NCBI GenBank assembly: GCA_910584725.1
Contig: CAJUBE010000013.1
Coordinates: forward strand, 1 to 64,000
Origin: an uncultured Lachnospiraceae bacterium
Lineage (GTDB): Bacteria; Bacillota; Clostridia; Lachnospirales; Lachnospiraceae
Length of the DNA stretch: 64,000 bases
Direction of reading: 5' to 3'
Shown: piece by piece, positions 8,267 through 16,244 of the stretch
Numbering within the stretch: position 1 is the first letter of the stretch
Layout of the letters: every line of letters starts with the position of its first letter
Translations under genes and position numbers: made by a program
The notes under the pieces: generated by a model
Told to the model about the DNA's origin: nothing
Databases searched by the model: none
What the model saw: only the letters and a program-made list of their open reading frames with translations

Positions 8267-9766
8267 GTGAAAAAAGCGCAGGTTATCATCGACAAAGAGT
8301 ACATCGTAAGTGAAATTGATAAGAGGGTCTACGGTTCGTTTATCGAGCATCTGGGACGGGCGGTTTATGAGGGGATTTACCAGCCGGAGAGCCCTTTTGC
8401 GGACGAGCAGGGCTTCCGCAAGGACACGCTCGAACTGGTGAAGGAGTGCCGGGTCCCGATCGTGCGTTACCCGGGAGGAAATTTCGTGTCAGGCTTTCGC
8501 TGGGAGGACAGCGTAGGGCCGAAAGACAAGCGTCCCGCTCAGGTGGATCTCGCATGGCAGGTTGTGGAGTCCAATCAGTTCGGTCTCAATGAGTTTGCGG
8601 ATTGGTCAAAGAAGGCCGGAAGCGATATTATGATGGCTGTCAATCTGGGAACAAGAGGGCTGTATGAAGCGAAAGAACTGTTGGAGTACTGCAATTTTAA
8701 GGGCGGCACCCTGATGAGCGATCTGCGCAGATCCCACGGCTACGAACAGCCTCACGACATCAAGACATGGTGTCTCGGCAACGAGATGGACGGACCGTGG
8801 CAGACCGGGCACAAGACTGCCGTGGAATACGCAAGAATTGCCAACGAGACGGGAAAGGCCATGAAAATCTTAGACCCCTCCATCGAGCTGGTGGCATGTG
8901 GCAGCTCCCATTCCCAGATGCCCACCTTCGGCGATTGGGAAGCGACCGTGCTGGACGAGTGCTACGACACGGTGGATTACGTGTCCATGCATCAGTATTA
9001 CGGAAACCGGGACAATGATTCCGCGAATTTCCTTGCAAGCAGCGTGGATCTGGATCAGTTTATCTCCACGGTGGTGTCCATCTGCGACTTCGTCAAAGGC
9101 AAGCACCACGGCAAAAAGAACATCAATATCTCCCTGGACGAGTGGAACGTGTGGTTCCATTCCGAGGAAGCGGACAAGAAACTTGAAAAATGGGTACAGA
9201 AACCGCACCAGCTTGAGGATATCTATAATTTTGAGGACGCCCTGCTGGTGGGCAGTATGTTGATTACCATTCTTCGTCATGCAGACCGCGTAAAAATCGG
9301 CTGCCTTGCACAACTTGTAAACGTGATCGCGCCCATTATGACTTCCGATACCGGCGCATGGAGACAGACAATCTTCTATCCTTACATGCACGCGGCCACG
9401 CTGGGACAGGGAACCGTGTTAAACACGATCGTGAAATCTCCTGTGTACGAGGCAAAGCAGTATGGCGAAGCGCCCTATCTCGACTGCGTGGTTGTGGAGA
9501 ACCCGGAAAAAGAGGAACTCGTTGTCTTTGCGGTAAACAAGGATCTGGAGGAAGACATGGAAGTGACTCTGGATCTACGCCAATACACGGGCTATCAGGT
9601 GCAGGAGCACACGGTTATGCACAATGATGACTTAAAAGCAGTCAACACGGAGGCAAACCCGGATAACGTTGTCCCGAAGGCAGGCGGGAACGCCAAAGTG
9701 GACGACGGAACGCTTACGGCTGTCCTCGGGAAAACAAGCTGGAATGTAATTCGTCTTTCCAAATGA
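8267..9766 (+). CDS. abfA: Alpha-L-arabinofuranosidase, GH51
   Basis: A 499-residue cytoplasmic glycoside hydrolase that removes terminal alpha-L-arabinofuranose from arabino-oligosaccharides. Family GH51 signatures run throughout: YGSFIEHLGRAVYEG near the N-terminus, RYPGGNFVSGFRWEDSVGP, the acid/base Glu in CLGNEMDGPW (about residue 173) and the nucleophile Glu in ISLDEWNVWF (about residue 292). The C-terminal ~120 residues form the usual beta-sandwich. There is no signal peptide, so substrates must be imported. Translation starts at GTG 8267 after AAAGGAACAGG; the length fits intracellular GH51 enzymes. It diverges from an AraC gene that is its likely regulator. No transporter is adjacent. 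Confidence 0.93.
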   Translation: MKKAQVIIDKEYIVSEIDKRVYGSFIEHLGRAVYEGIYQPESPFADEQGFRKDTLELVKECRVPIVRYPGGNFVSGFRWEDSVGPKDKRPAQVDLAWQVVESNQFGLNEFADWSKKAGSDIMMAVNLGTRGLYEAKELLEYCNFKGGTLMSDLRRSHGYEQPHDIKTWCLGNEMDGPWQTGHKTAVEYARIANETGKAMKILDPSIELVACGSSHSQMPTFGDWEATVLDECYDTVDYVSMHQYYGNRDNDSANFLASSVDLDQFISTVVSICDFVKGKHHGKKNINISLDEWNVWFHSEEADKKLEKWVQKPHQLEDIYNFEDALLVGSMLITILRHADRVKIGCLAQLVNVIAPIMTSDTGAWRQTIFYPYMHAATLGQGTVLNTIVKSPVYEAKQYGEAPYLDCVVVENPEKEELVVFAVNKDLEEDMEVTLDLRQYTGYQVQEHTVMHNDDLKAVNTEANPDNVVPKAGGNAKVDDGTLTAVLGKTSWNVIRLSK

Positions 9767-9924
9767 CATGCCGTTCGTTCATAATATGTTCATAATTAAT
9801 TTTAAAAAACTTCATTTTAGAATCACGATTTAGACATTTCTGACCCGTATACTAAGACCATAAGATACAACACAGCAAGCTGATAGCAAAGTTAGCTGAT
9901 TAATTTAAAACTTTTTCATAATAA

Positions 9925-9965
9925 ATGCCAAGTAGGGGAAACCTTACTTGGCATCCTCCCTTTTT
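9925..9965 (+). terminator. Intrinsic terminator-like hairpin
   Basis: Perfect 10-bp stem ATGCCAAGTA (9925-9934) with TACTTGGCAT (9945-9954), followed by CCTCCCTTTTT. It lies about 160 bases after the arabinofuranosidase stop and could end that transcript. The first part of this 573-base gene-free stretch (9767-9924) is A+T-rich with no recognisable gene. Confidence 0.55.
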
Positions 9966-10011
9966 CGGGGGAAAATCCCGTTTCTTTTCCTATTATAATC
10001 CAAATCGCCAC

Positions 10012-10040
10012 GGAGAATGCCCGCATTTTGGGCATTCTCC
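10012..10040. repeat. Perfect 11-bp inverted repeat
   Basis: GGAGAATGCCC (10012-10022) pairs with GGGCATTCTCC (10030-10040) over a 7-base loop. No U tract follows directly. It forms the first of two adjacent structures between the arabinofuranosidase terminator and the symporter promoter. Confidence 0.6.
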
Positions 10041-10041
10041 T

Positions 10042-10109
10042 ATGCGAAACTTAGTACTTCTTGGCGTCCCGTCCTATGGCGGGACGTCTTTAGAAGTACT
10101 TTTCGCATT
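10042..10109. repeat. Long imperfect inverted repeat
   Basis: The arms at 10042-10071 and 10080-10109 pair in three blocks: ATGCGAAA with TTCGCAT, AGTACTTC with GAAGTACT, and GCGTCCCG with CGGGACGT, separated by small internal loops and capped by an 8-base loop. This is longer than a normal terminator and could be a small non-coding RNA hairpin or a miniature mobile repeat. Confidence 0.55.
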
Positions 10110-10130
10110 ATCCATGTATACAACTTTCTC

Positions 10131-10159
10131 TTGTCATACTTTTTGTCTTATGGTATACT
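10131..10159 (+). promoter_or_regulatory. Promoter of the amino-acid symporter gene
   Basis: TTGTCA (10131-10136) and TATACT (10154-10159) are 17 bases apart, close to the sigma-A consensus. Transcription would start near 10166, leaving a leader of about 170 bases that contains the terminator at 10219-10252. Confidence 0.75.
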
Positions 10160-10218
10160 TGAATACCGTAAGCACTTTACAGTTTTAAAGCGGAAATCCC
10201 ATTTTCCATAACTGTCGA

Positions 10219-10252
10219 CGTAGACATTTATATCGTATGTCTACGCTTTTTT
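10219..10252 (+). terminator. Intrinsic terminator inside the symporter leader (putative attenuator)
   Basis: CGTAGACA (10219-10226) pairs with TGTCTACG (10238-10245) and is followed by CTTTTTT. It lies downstream of the promoter at 10131-10159 and upstream of the symporter start, so it would stop leader transcription unless an alternative fold forms. GTAAGC at 10168 and GCTTAC at 10253 could pair around it. No known riboswitch class is recognised. Confidence 0.6.
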
Positions 10253-10339
10253 GCTTACTGACAGGAATTTGCCGGTCAGCAATTTCTTATCCGGCACGAA
10301 AAGAGCAAGTGTGAGACAAAAACGAGGAGGAAATGTATC

Positions 10340-11836
10340 ATGGTTGAATTAATTACAAATGTGAACAGCGCCGTAAACGGCTTTGTCTGGGGCATTCCCA
10401 TGCTGGTGCTGCTCGTAGGTACGGGCATTCTGATGACTGCCCTCACCAAATTTTTCCAGCTGTCCCACATCGGACACTGGTTTAAAAATACCATCGGCGG
10501 TATTTTTCACGACAAACATATTACGAAACACACAGACAAGGAAGATCAGTCTATTTCCCAGTTCCAGTCGCTGTGTACGGCGCTCGCCGCTACGATCGGC
10601 ACGGGTAATATTGTCGGCGTGGCAAGCGCGCTGATTGCCGGCGGTCCCGGCGCCATCTTTTGGATGTGGGTTGTGGCGTTCTTCGGCATGATGACCAACT
10701 ATTCCGAGAATGTGCTGGGCATCTACTACCGCCGCAAGAACGAGCGGAACGAATGGTGCGGCGGCGCGATGTACTACCTAAAGGACGGGCTTGGCTCCTA
10801 CAAGGGCTTTCAAAAAATAGGCGCGGTACTTGCCGTCCTGTTCTCCATCTTCTGTGTCATGGCTTCTTTCGGTATCGGCAACATGAGCCAGATTAACTCT
10901 ATTTCCGGCAACATGAAGTCCGCTTTCGGCGTGCCTACATATATAACCGGCATCGCACTTTTAATTCTTGCAGGTCTCGTGATCGTGGGCGGTTTGAAGC
11001 GTATCGCTTCCGTTACGGAAAAGCTGGTTCCCTTCATGGCTATCATCTATATTGTAGGCGCCCTGATACTCTTCTTTATGAATATTGACCAGTGCGGCGC
11101 GGTTTTCTCCGCCATTTTTAAAGGCGCATTCGGTCTTCGCGCAGTGGGCGGCGGTATCGTCGGCAGCGGCGTGAAAATGGCGCTCACATGGGGCATGAAG
11201 CGCGGTGTGTTCTCCAACGAGGCGGGACTTGGTTCCTCCGTTATGGTACACTCCAGCTCCAACGTGAAAGAGCCTGTGCGCCAGGGTATGTGGGGCATTT
11301 TCGAAGTGTTCGCCGACACAATGATCGTCTGCACACTGACCGCTTTCGTGGTACTCTCCTCCGGTCTGGTGGATCTGGAAACCGGCGCGGTGTTAAGCGC
11401 TTCCGAAGGTTCCGCCCTGGTGGGCGAGGCTTTCGCCACCAAGTTCGGCAGCATCGGGCCCATGTTTATCGCCATTGCAATCCTGCTGTTCGCCTTCTCC
11501 ACGGTGCTCGGCTGGAGCCACTACGGTTCTAAAGCATGGGAGTATCTCTTTGGCACAAAGTCCATGATCGTATACAAGATCGTGTTCGTCCTGATGATCT
11601 ATGTGGGCGCGACGATGAATCTGGGGCTGGCATGGGATCTCTCCGATACCTTCAACGGACTGATGGCGATCCCGAACCTGATCGGCGTCTTAAGCCTGTC
11701 ACCTATCGTTATGAATATCACGAGAAACTACGTGGCAAGAATCCTGAAAAAAGAGGATGTGAAGCCGATGCTCTCCGCTTTCCCGGATATCGAGGATACA
11801 CATGCGGAGGAGTTGAAAGAGATGTATCGCAAGTGA
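10340..11836 (+). CDS. Sodium:alanine/glycine symporter, AGCS family
   Basis: A 498-residue membrane transporter of the alanine/glycine:cation symporter family (AlsT/AgcS type), which takes up small neutral amino acids with sodium or protons. The family signature is clear: LAATIGTGNIVGVASALIAG, then GPGAIFWMWVVAFFGMMTNY and GGAMYYLKDGLG. About ten to eleven hydrophobic helices are visible, with ALTWGMKRGVFSNEAGLGSS in the middle, another conserved block. The start at 10340 follows GAGGAGG. It is a single-gene unit with its own promoter and a strong bidirectional terminator. A 5' terminator in the leader suggests conditional expression. Substrate within the family (alanine, glycine or glutamine) cannot be fixed. 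Confidence 0.92.
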   Translation: MVELITNVNSAVNGFVWGIPMLVLLVGTGILMTALTKFFQLSHIGHWFKNTIGGIFHDKHITKHTDKEDQSISQFQSLCTALAATIGTGNIVGVASALIAGGPGAIFWMWVVAFFGMMTNYSENVLGIYYRRKNERNEWCGGAMYYLKDGLGSYKGFQKIGAVLAVLFSIFCVMASFGIGNMSQINSISGNMKSAFGVPTYITGIALLILAGLVIVGGLKRIASVTEKLVPFMAIIYIVGALILFFMNIDQCGAVFSAIFKGAFGLRAVGGGIVGSGVKMALTWGMKRGVFSNEAGLGSSVMVHSSSNVKEPVRQGMWGIFEVFADTMIVCTLTAFVVLSSGLVDLETGAVLSASEGSALVGEAFATKFGSIGPMFIAIAILLFAFSTVLGWSHYGSKAWEYLFGTKSMIVYKIVFVLMIYVGATMNLGLAWDLSDTFNGLMAIPNLIGVLSLSPIVMNITRNYVARILKKEDVKPMLSAFPDIEDTHAEELKEMYRK

Positions 11837-11841
11837 AAAAC

Positions 11842-11875
11842 CCCGGTAAGCTTTCACAGCTTGCCGGGATTTTTT
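11842..11875 (+). terminator. Bidirectional intrinsic terminator
   Basis: CCCGGTAAGC (11842-11851) pairs with GCTTGCCGGG (11859-11868), followed by ATTTTTT. On the minus strand the hairpin is also followed by TTTTT, so it can serve both the symporter and the converging aldolase gene. Confidence 0.85.
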
Positions 11876-11916
11876 ACTTAGTTGATAAGAATACGTTCTC
11901 GTCCTGTTAATACGAT

Positions 11917-12885
11917 TTACGCCTTGCCGTCGGATCCGAGCACGTTCTTAATCTTGTGCGCTACCATATCCTTCACAGCCTGTCTTGCGGGCTTGAGATA
12001 CTGACGGGGATCAAAGTGATCCGGATGCTCCGCAAAATACTTGCGGATATTACCTGTCATAGCCAGACGGATATCAGAGTCGATGTTGATCTTACATACG
12101 GCAAGCTCTGCAGCCTTACGAAGCTGCTCCTCCGGGATACCCACCGCATCAGGCATATTACCACCGTACTGGTTCACCATCTTAACGAACTCCTGTGGAA
12201 CGGAAGAGGAACCGTGAAGCACGATCGGGAAACCGGGCAGTCTCTTGATGCACTCCTCAAGCACGTCAAAGCGAAGCGGCGGGGGAACGAGAATGCCCTC
12301 CTCATTTCTGGTGCACTGTGCAGCCGTGAACTTGTACGCGCCATGGGAAGTACCAATTGCGATCGCGAGAGAGTCACAGCCTGTCTTCTCTACGAACTCC
12401 TCCACTTCCTCGGGATGGGTATAAGATTCTTTGCCAGCCTCTACAACAACCTCATCCTCAACGCCGGCAAGCGTACCAAGCTCAGCCTCAACCACAACGC
12501 CCTTGTCATGCGCATATTCAACTACCTGCTTGGTCAGTGCGATATTATCCTCGAAGGACTTAGAAGAAGCATCGATCATAACAGAGGTAAATCCGCCGTC
12601 GATACAGGATTTACAAAGCTCAAAGGTGTCGCCGTGATCCAGATGAAGCGCGATCGGGATCTCCGGATTCTCCGCTACAGCCGCCTCAACCAGTTTCACC
12701 AGATAAGTGTGGTTCGCATATGCGCGGGCGCCCTTGGAAACCTGCAGGATAACGGGGCTCTTCAACTCGCCTGCCGCCTCGGTAATACCCTGAACGATCT
12801 CCATGTTGTTCACATTGAAAGCGCCGACTGCATATCCGCCGTCATAAGCCTTCTTAAACATTTCCTTGGTAGTTACTAATGCCAT
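11917..12885 (-). CDS. fba: Class II fructose-bisphosphate aldolase
   Basis: A 322-residue zinc-dependent aldolase that cleaves fructose-1,6-bisphosphate to DHAP and glyceraldehyde-3-phosphate in glycolysis. Visible motifs are AVGAFNVNNME, the catalytic/zinc block LHLDHGDTFELCKSCIDGG, AELGTLAG, the zinc His in IGTSHGAYK, LHGSSSVP and the substrate-binding KINIDSDIRLA. AAAGGAAG precedes the ATG. It has its own promoter inside the 3' edge of the lipid-kinase gene and shares a terminator with the symporter. The sequence fits the clostridial class II type. A tagatose-bisphosphate activity cannot be ruled out by sequence but is less likely for a stand-alone gene. Confidence 0.95.
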   Translation of the reverse strand: MALVTTKEMFKKAYDGGYAVGAFNVNNMEIVQGITEAAGELKSPVILQVSKGARAYANHTYLVKLVEAAVAENPEIPIALHLDHGDTFELCKSCIDGGFTSVMIDASSKSFEDNIALTKQVVEYAHDKGVVVEAELGTLAGVEDEVVVEAGKESYTHPEEVEEFVEKTGCDSLAIAIGTSHGAYKFTAAQCTRNEEGILVPPPLRFDVLEECIKRLPGFPIVLHGSSSVPQEFVKMVNQYGGNMPDAVGIPEEQLRKAAELAVCKINIDSDIRLAMTGNIRKYFAEHPDHFDPRQYLKPARQAVKDMVAHKIKNVLGSDGKA

Positions 12886-12948
12886 AATGTTTTTCTTCCT
12901 TTCTATTTGAATTTTTTATTGCTTTTCCATCATCTGGAAACCAATTTT

Positions 12949-12977
12949 ATTTTAACAGCCAGTCCCCGGAAAGTCAA
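12949..12977 (-). promoter_or_regulatory. Promoter of fba
   Basis: On the minus strand TTGACT (12972-12977) and TAAAAT (12949-12954) are exactly 17 bases apart, about 65 bases before the aldolase start. The -35 box directly abuts the stop codon of the upstream lipid kinase. Confidence 0.75.
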
Positions 12978-13877
12978 TCACTCCGTCTCATCGGGAACGC
13001 GGATTTCGAGCGCCCGGTGCCAGCTCTCAATCACCACCGACTGATGATCCCCGCCAAACTCTCCGTCCAGTGTCCAGGCCACGGGCTCTTCCGACTCCAC
13101 CGTCAGTTTTTCGGTGGTAAAAGTATAAATATGCTCCGATTTCACGCGCTTATCCACAAGGGCACGAATGATATTATTGATGTCTAACGGGTTCGTTGGC
13201 TTGCGGATCAGCGTTACCTCGAAAAGCCCGTCATCCAGCGCCACATTCTGCCCCGTAATACCGCGGAACCCTCCTACGGAATGGGAGTTAGTCACCATGC
13301 CGTAAAGAAACTCTCCCTCGATCACCTCGCCGTTGCAGGTAATTTTCAGAGGATAGGACCGCACCGAAGGCAGACGCCTGACCCCCTCTATCAGATAAGC
13401 CGCATGTCCCAGCACATTTTTCGTGTCCTGCGGCGTCCCATAGGATACATCCGTAAAAATACCGAACGCAGCCACATAAATAAATATATTGTAATTAAAT
13501 TTACCCACATCACAGGCGAAGGTTCTGCCGTTTACCACCACGTCCGCCGCCTGCAGCATACTCTTCGGAATTTTCAGGCTGTTGGCAAAATCGTTGGTGC
13601 TGCCCGCCGGAACATAGCCGATGGGAAGCCGCTCCTCCGACTTCATCATGCCTGTCACCACTTCGTCGAGAGTGCCGTCCCCGCCGCTGCACACTACCAT
13701 ATCGTAACCGGCGCGTCTTTCCTGCACGGCCTTAACCGCGTCTCCCGGCGCCTGTGTCGGATAAGCCGTCACTTCATAGCCCGCCTTCACAAAGGTATCA
13801 ATGATATCTAAGAGATTACTCCTGATCTGTGCCTTTCCCGCTCTGGGATTGTAGACAAAAAGCATCTGTTTATCCAT
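12978..13877 (-). CDS. Diacylglycerol/lipid kinase (DAGK catalytic family, YegS/DgkB-like)
   Basis: A 299-residue lipid kinase. The catalytic domain has FVYNPRAGKAQ near the N-terminus, the nucleotide-binding VCSGGDGTLDEVVTGMM and GYVPAGSTNDFANSLKIP. The C-terminal half matches the YegS/DgkB beta-sandwich. In Gram-positives such enzymes recycle diacylglycerol released during teichoic acid synthesis. The frame is open upstream to 13979, but AGGAGG lies just before the ATG at 13877 and similarity begins there, so the extra 34 codons are not used. Its 3' end contains the fba -35 box. No partner gene defines the lipid substrate. Confidence 0.88.
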   Translation of the reverse strand: MDKQMLFVYNPRAGKAQIRSNLLDIIDTFVKAGYEVTAYPTQAPGDAVKAVQERRAGYDMVVCSGGDGTLDEVVTGMMKSEERLPIGYVPAGSTNDFANSLKIPKSMLQAADVVVNGRTFACDVGKFNYNIFIYVAAFGIFTDVSYGTPQDTKNVLGHAAYLIEGVRRLPSVRSYPLKITCNGEVIEGEFLYGMVTNSHSVGGFRGITGQNVALDDGLFEVTLIRKPTNPLDINNIIRALVDKRVKSEHIYTFTTEKLTVESEEPVAWTLDGEFGGDHQSVVIESWHRALEIRVPDETE

Positions 13878-13931
13878 CGGTTCCCTCCTGCTTAATAGTC
13901 GAGGGGAAAATCTTCTCCCTGCTCGTCGCGC

Positions 13932-13972
13932 GGCCCGCATGCCGTGAAACAGCAAATTTCCATATGCGGGCC
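13932..13972. repeat. Perfect 9-bp inverted repeat upstream of the lipid kinase
   Basis: GGCCCGCAT (13932-13940) pairs with ATGCGGGCC (13964-13972) across a 23-base loop, just before the lipid kinase and just after the terminator of the preceding operon. It could form in the kinase leader RNA. No T tract follows on either strand. Confidence 0.45.
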
Positions 13973-13979
13973 TGCGCAT

Positions 13980-14036
13980 AAAAGAAGGCTGCCCAGAACC
14001 TTATCCGCGTACCGCGTCACAGGATTCTGAACAGCC
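13980..14036 (-). terminator. Intrinsic terminator of the whiA / Crh-like operon
   Basis: On the minus strand GGCTGTTCAGAA pairs with TTCTGGGCAGCC (arms 14025-14036 and 13987-13998, two G-U pairs), followed by TTCTTTT. It lies 45 bases past the Crh-like stop codon. Confidence 0.7.
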
Positions 14037-14080
14037 CACACATTATGCCTTATCAAATGTCAATCCTGTCACACCCGTCC

Positions 14081-14335
14081 CTATCTGGTGGTCAGGAATT
14101 TTTCGATCTCCGCAACAGCCGTCTCCTCGTCTGCCCCATCCGCGGTCACCATCACCTCTGCACCACTCTCGAGTCCCATGCTCATCATACCCATGATACT
14201 CTTAGCGTTCACTTTCCGACTGTCGGAGCCAAGATAGACGGTGCTCTCAAACTGGCTGGCCACCTGCACAAGCATCGCCACCGGCCTTGCCTCAAGGCCC
14301 GTCTCCAGTTTGATCTGGATTGACTTCTGAATCAT
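14081..14335 (-). CDS. Crh-like HPr-family regulatory protein lacking the catalytic histidine
   Basis: An 84-residue HPr-fold protein. In HPr the phosphotransfer His sits in GLHARPA; here the motif reads GLEARPVAM, with Glu in place of His. The regulatory Ser region is kept (NAKSIMGMMSMG). That combination is the hallmark of Crh, which cannot relay PTS phosphate but can be Ser-phosphorylated by HprK and act with CcpA in catabolite control. The position directly after whiA matches crh in Bacillus subtilis, whose residue is Gln rather than Glu. hprK lies about 4 kb away. The ATG at 14335 is chosen over 14368 because GAGGAGG precedes it. Confidence 0.85.
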   Translation of the reverse strand: MIQKSIQIKLETGLEARPVAMLVQVASQFESTVYLGSDSRKVNAKSIMGMMSMGLESGAEVMVTADGADEETAVAEIEKFLTTR

Positions 14336-14379
14336 AATATTTTCCTCCTCTTTTTCTTTTCGAGACACTCAGCCTCTTA

Positions 14380-15282
14380 TTATGATCTGATTTTGTCAGC
14401 AATTTCACTCAGCCTGCGTAACCTGTGATTCACCCCTGATTTTCCCACAACCGGTTCCAGATAACCGCCCAGCTCCTTCAGCGCGGCATCCGGATATTCC
14501 AATCGGACTTCCGCCATCTGCCGCAGATTGTCCGGTAAATTCTCAAACCCATACCTGTCTCTGATCAGAAGGATATCCTCGATCTGCCTGCCCGCAGCCG
14601 TCACCGTCTTGGAAATGTTGGCTGTCTCGCAGTTTACCCTCCTGTTGATTGAATTGCGCATCTCTTTCAAGATTCTCATATTTTCCAATTCCATCAGAGA
14701 TACATGCGCGCCCATCACATTCAAAAGATCCACAATGCCCGCGCCTTCTTTCAGATAGACCACCTGGTATTTCTTCCGTCCGATGATTCTAGCCTCGATC
14801 TGAAATTCCGAAAGCACATCCCGAAGCTGCTCCGCCTGCGCCTTCCCGCCGCAGACAAACTCCAGGTGATAACTTTTCCTCGGGTCACTCATGGAACCCA
14901 CGCTCAAAAAAGCGCCGCGCAGCCAGGCTCTCGCACAGCAGGAATTCTTAATCAGAAGAGCATTGACCGTTTTGGTTAACGTAATCTTCCCCTCTGTTCT
15001 CATCGCGAGATATAAAGCCTCTATCACCCTGCGCTCCACTTCGTCATCAGGGATCAATCTCTTTCTTCCCCGCATAACAGTTTCTATATTAAATGTTTTT
15101 TTAAGTAATGTAAAGCATTTTCTCGCAACTGCTTCATTTTCCGTGTCCAGACAAAGATGCCGCCCGCCGTCGCAGATGCCGCCATTATACAAAAGAAGCG
15201 CCGACAGTTCCGCTAGCTGACAATGTCTGGCAGAACTTACATGGGCCGCAAGCTCCTCTTTTACCATTCCCGAAAAAGACAT
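14380..15282 (-). CDS. whiA: DNA-binding protein WhiA
   Basis: A 300-residue WhiA protein. The N-terminal two thirds is a degenerate LAGLIDADG-type domain (SARHCQLAELSALLLYNGGI and RAWLRGAFLSVGSMSDP) and the C-terminus is a helix-turn-helix (LGGYLEPVVGKSGVNHRLRR). WhiA controls sporulation genes in actinomycetes and influences division and chromosome segregation in Firmicutes. The order rapZ-whiA-Crh-like is the Gram-positive arrangement, with 11 bases between rapZ and whiA. The usual yvcK (mgfK) gene between rapZ and whiA is absent. GAGGAAG precedes the ATG at 15282. Confidence 0.95.
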   Translation of the reverse strand: MSFSGMVKEELAAHVSSARHCQLAELSALLLYNGGICDGGRHLCLDTENEAVARKCFTLLKKTFNIETVMRGRKRLIPDDEVERRVIEALYLAMRTEGKITLTKTVNALLIKNSCCARAWLRGAFLSVGSMSDPRKSYHLEFVCGGKAQAEQLRDVLSEFQIEARIIGRKKYQVVYLKEGAGIVDLLNVMGAHVSLMELENMRILKEMRNSINRRVNCETANISKTVTAAGRQIEDILLIRDRYGFENLPDNLRQMAEVRLEYPDAALKELGGYLEPVVGKSGVNHRLRRLSEIADKIRS

Positions 15283-15293
15283 AATTCTTCCTC

Positions 15294-16151
15294 TTATTTA
15301 TCTACATCCCGATGATACAGCTTTATGCCGTAGGTGCCGTGACCTTTAAGCCCTGTATAAAGCGCGTTGGCAAGAGTCACACTCCTGTGCTTGCCTCCGG
15401 TGCAGCCGACACCAATCACCAGCTGGTGCTTGCCCTCCTTCACATAGTAGGGAATCAGGAAATCCAGCATGTCCGTCAGCTTTTGCAGAAACATCCCCGC
15501 CTCCGGAAAGGACATGACATAGTCTTGCACCTCTTTGTCATTGCCTGTCTTATATTTCAGCTCATCAATATAGAAAGGATTTGGAAGAAAGCGCACGTCA
15601 AAGACCAAATCTGCGTCCGCCGGAATCCCCTTCTTAAAACCGAAGGACAAAATCGTGACCATCAGTGAATTATATTCCTTATTCCTCACAAAAATATCAT
15701 CAATTTCTTCTTTCAGTTCTCTTGTCAGGAGATGGGATGTATCGATAATATAATCAGCCTTCTCACGAATTTCTTTCAGGATTTCCCGCTCCCTGTGGAT
15801 CCCCTCCTCCACACGTCCCTCGGGGGAAAGCGGGTGCAGCCTTCTCGTTTCCTTATACCGTTTCAGAAGAACGTCGTCACCCGCTTCCAGAAAAAGCATT
15901 TCAAACAAATATCCGTTTTCCTTCAACTGATCCAGAATACGACGCACGCCGCCAAAGGACTGATCCGCGCGCACGTCGAGTCCCAGCGCCACCTTGTTGA
16001 CTTCGCTCGCGGGCGTCGTAATCAGCTCCGCAAACTTCTCAATCAGCGCCACCGGCAGGTTGTCCACACAGTAAAACCCTATGTCCTCCAACATTTTCAT
16101 AGCGGTCCGCTTTCCCGAACCGCTCATCCCCGTCACAATCACAAATCTCAT
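15294..16151 (-). CDS. rapZ: RapZ-family nucleotide-binding protein (YvcJ)
   Basis: A 285-residue P-loop protein of the RapZ/YvcJ family. In Gram-negatives RapZ governs decay of the GlmZ small RNA and so hexosamine synthesis; in Firmicutes it binds and hydrolyses nucleotides. Family motifs: GFYCVDNLPVALI, RRLHPLSPEG, DTSHL, LSFGFKKGIP, DVRFLPNPFY and IGVGCTGGKHRSV near the C-terminus. The P loop reads GMSGSGKRTA, with Arg where Ser/Thr normally follows the Lys. The gene sits between murB and whiA and has GAGGGA before its ATG. It links the operon to cell-wall precursor supply. Confidence 0.93.
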   Translation of the reverse strand: MRFVIVTGMSGSGKRTAMKMLEDIGFYCVDNLPVALIEKFAELITTPASEVNKVALGLDVRADQSFGGVRRILDQLKENGYLFEMLFLEAGDDVLLKRYKETRRLHPLSPEGRVEEGIHREREILKEIREKADYIIDTSHLLTRELKEEIDDIFVRNKEYNSLMVTILSFGFKKGIPADADLVFDVRFLPNPFYIDELKYKTGNDKEVQDYVMSFPEAGMFLQKLTDMLDFLIPYYVKEGKHQLVIGVGCTGGKHRSVTLANALYTGLKGHGTYGIKLYHRDVDK

Positions 16152-16244
16152 CTTAGCTGTATATCCCTCTTTCTCTTATACATGTACCTTCAGCACAGAT
16201 CAAGCTTGCTCGATCATGCTATATCGCAAAACTTTGTAATGTGA

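Noticed and set aside
9925..10188. Short plus-strand frames in the intergenic region before the symporter
   Set aside because: They run through hairpins and a promoter, lack ribosome binding sites and show no family.
9767..10339. Glycine riboswitch or T-box upstream of the symporter
   Set aside because: The conserved cores of these RNAs could not be found.
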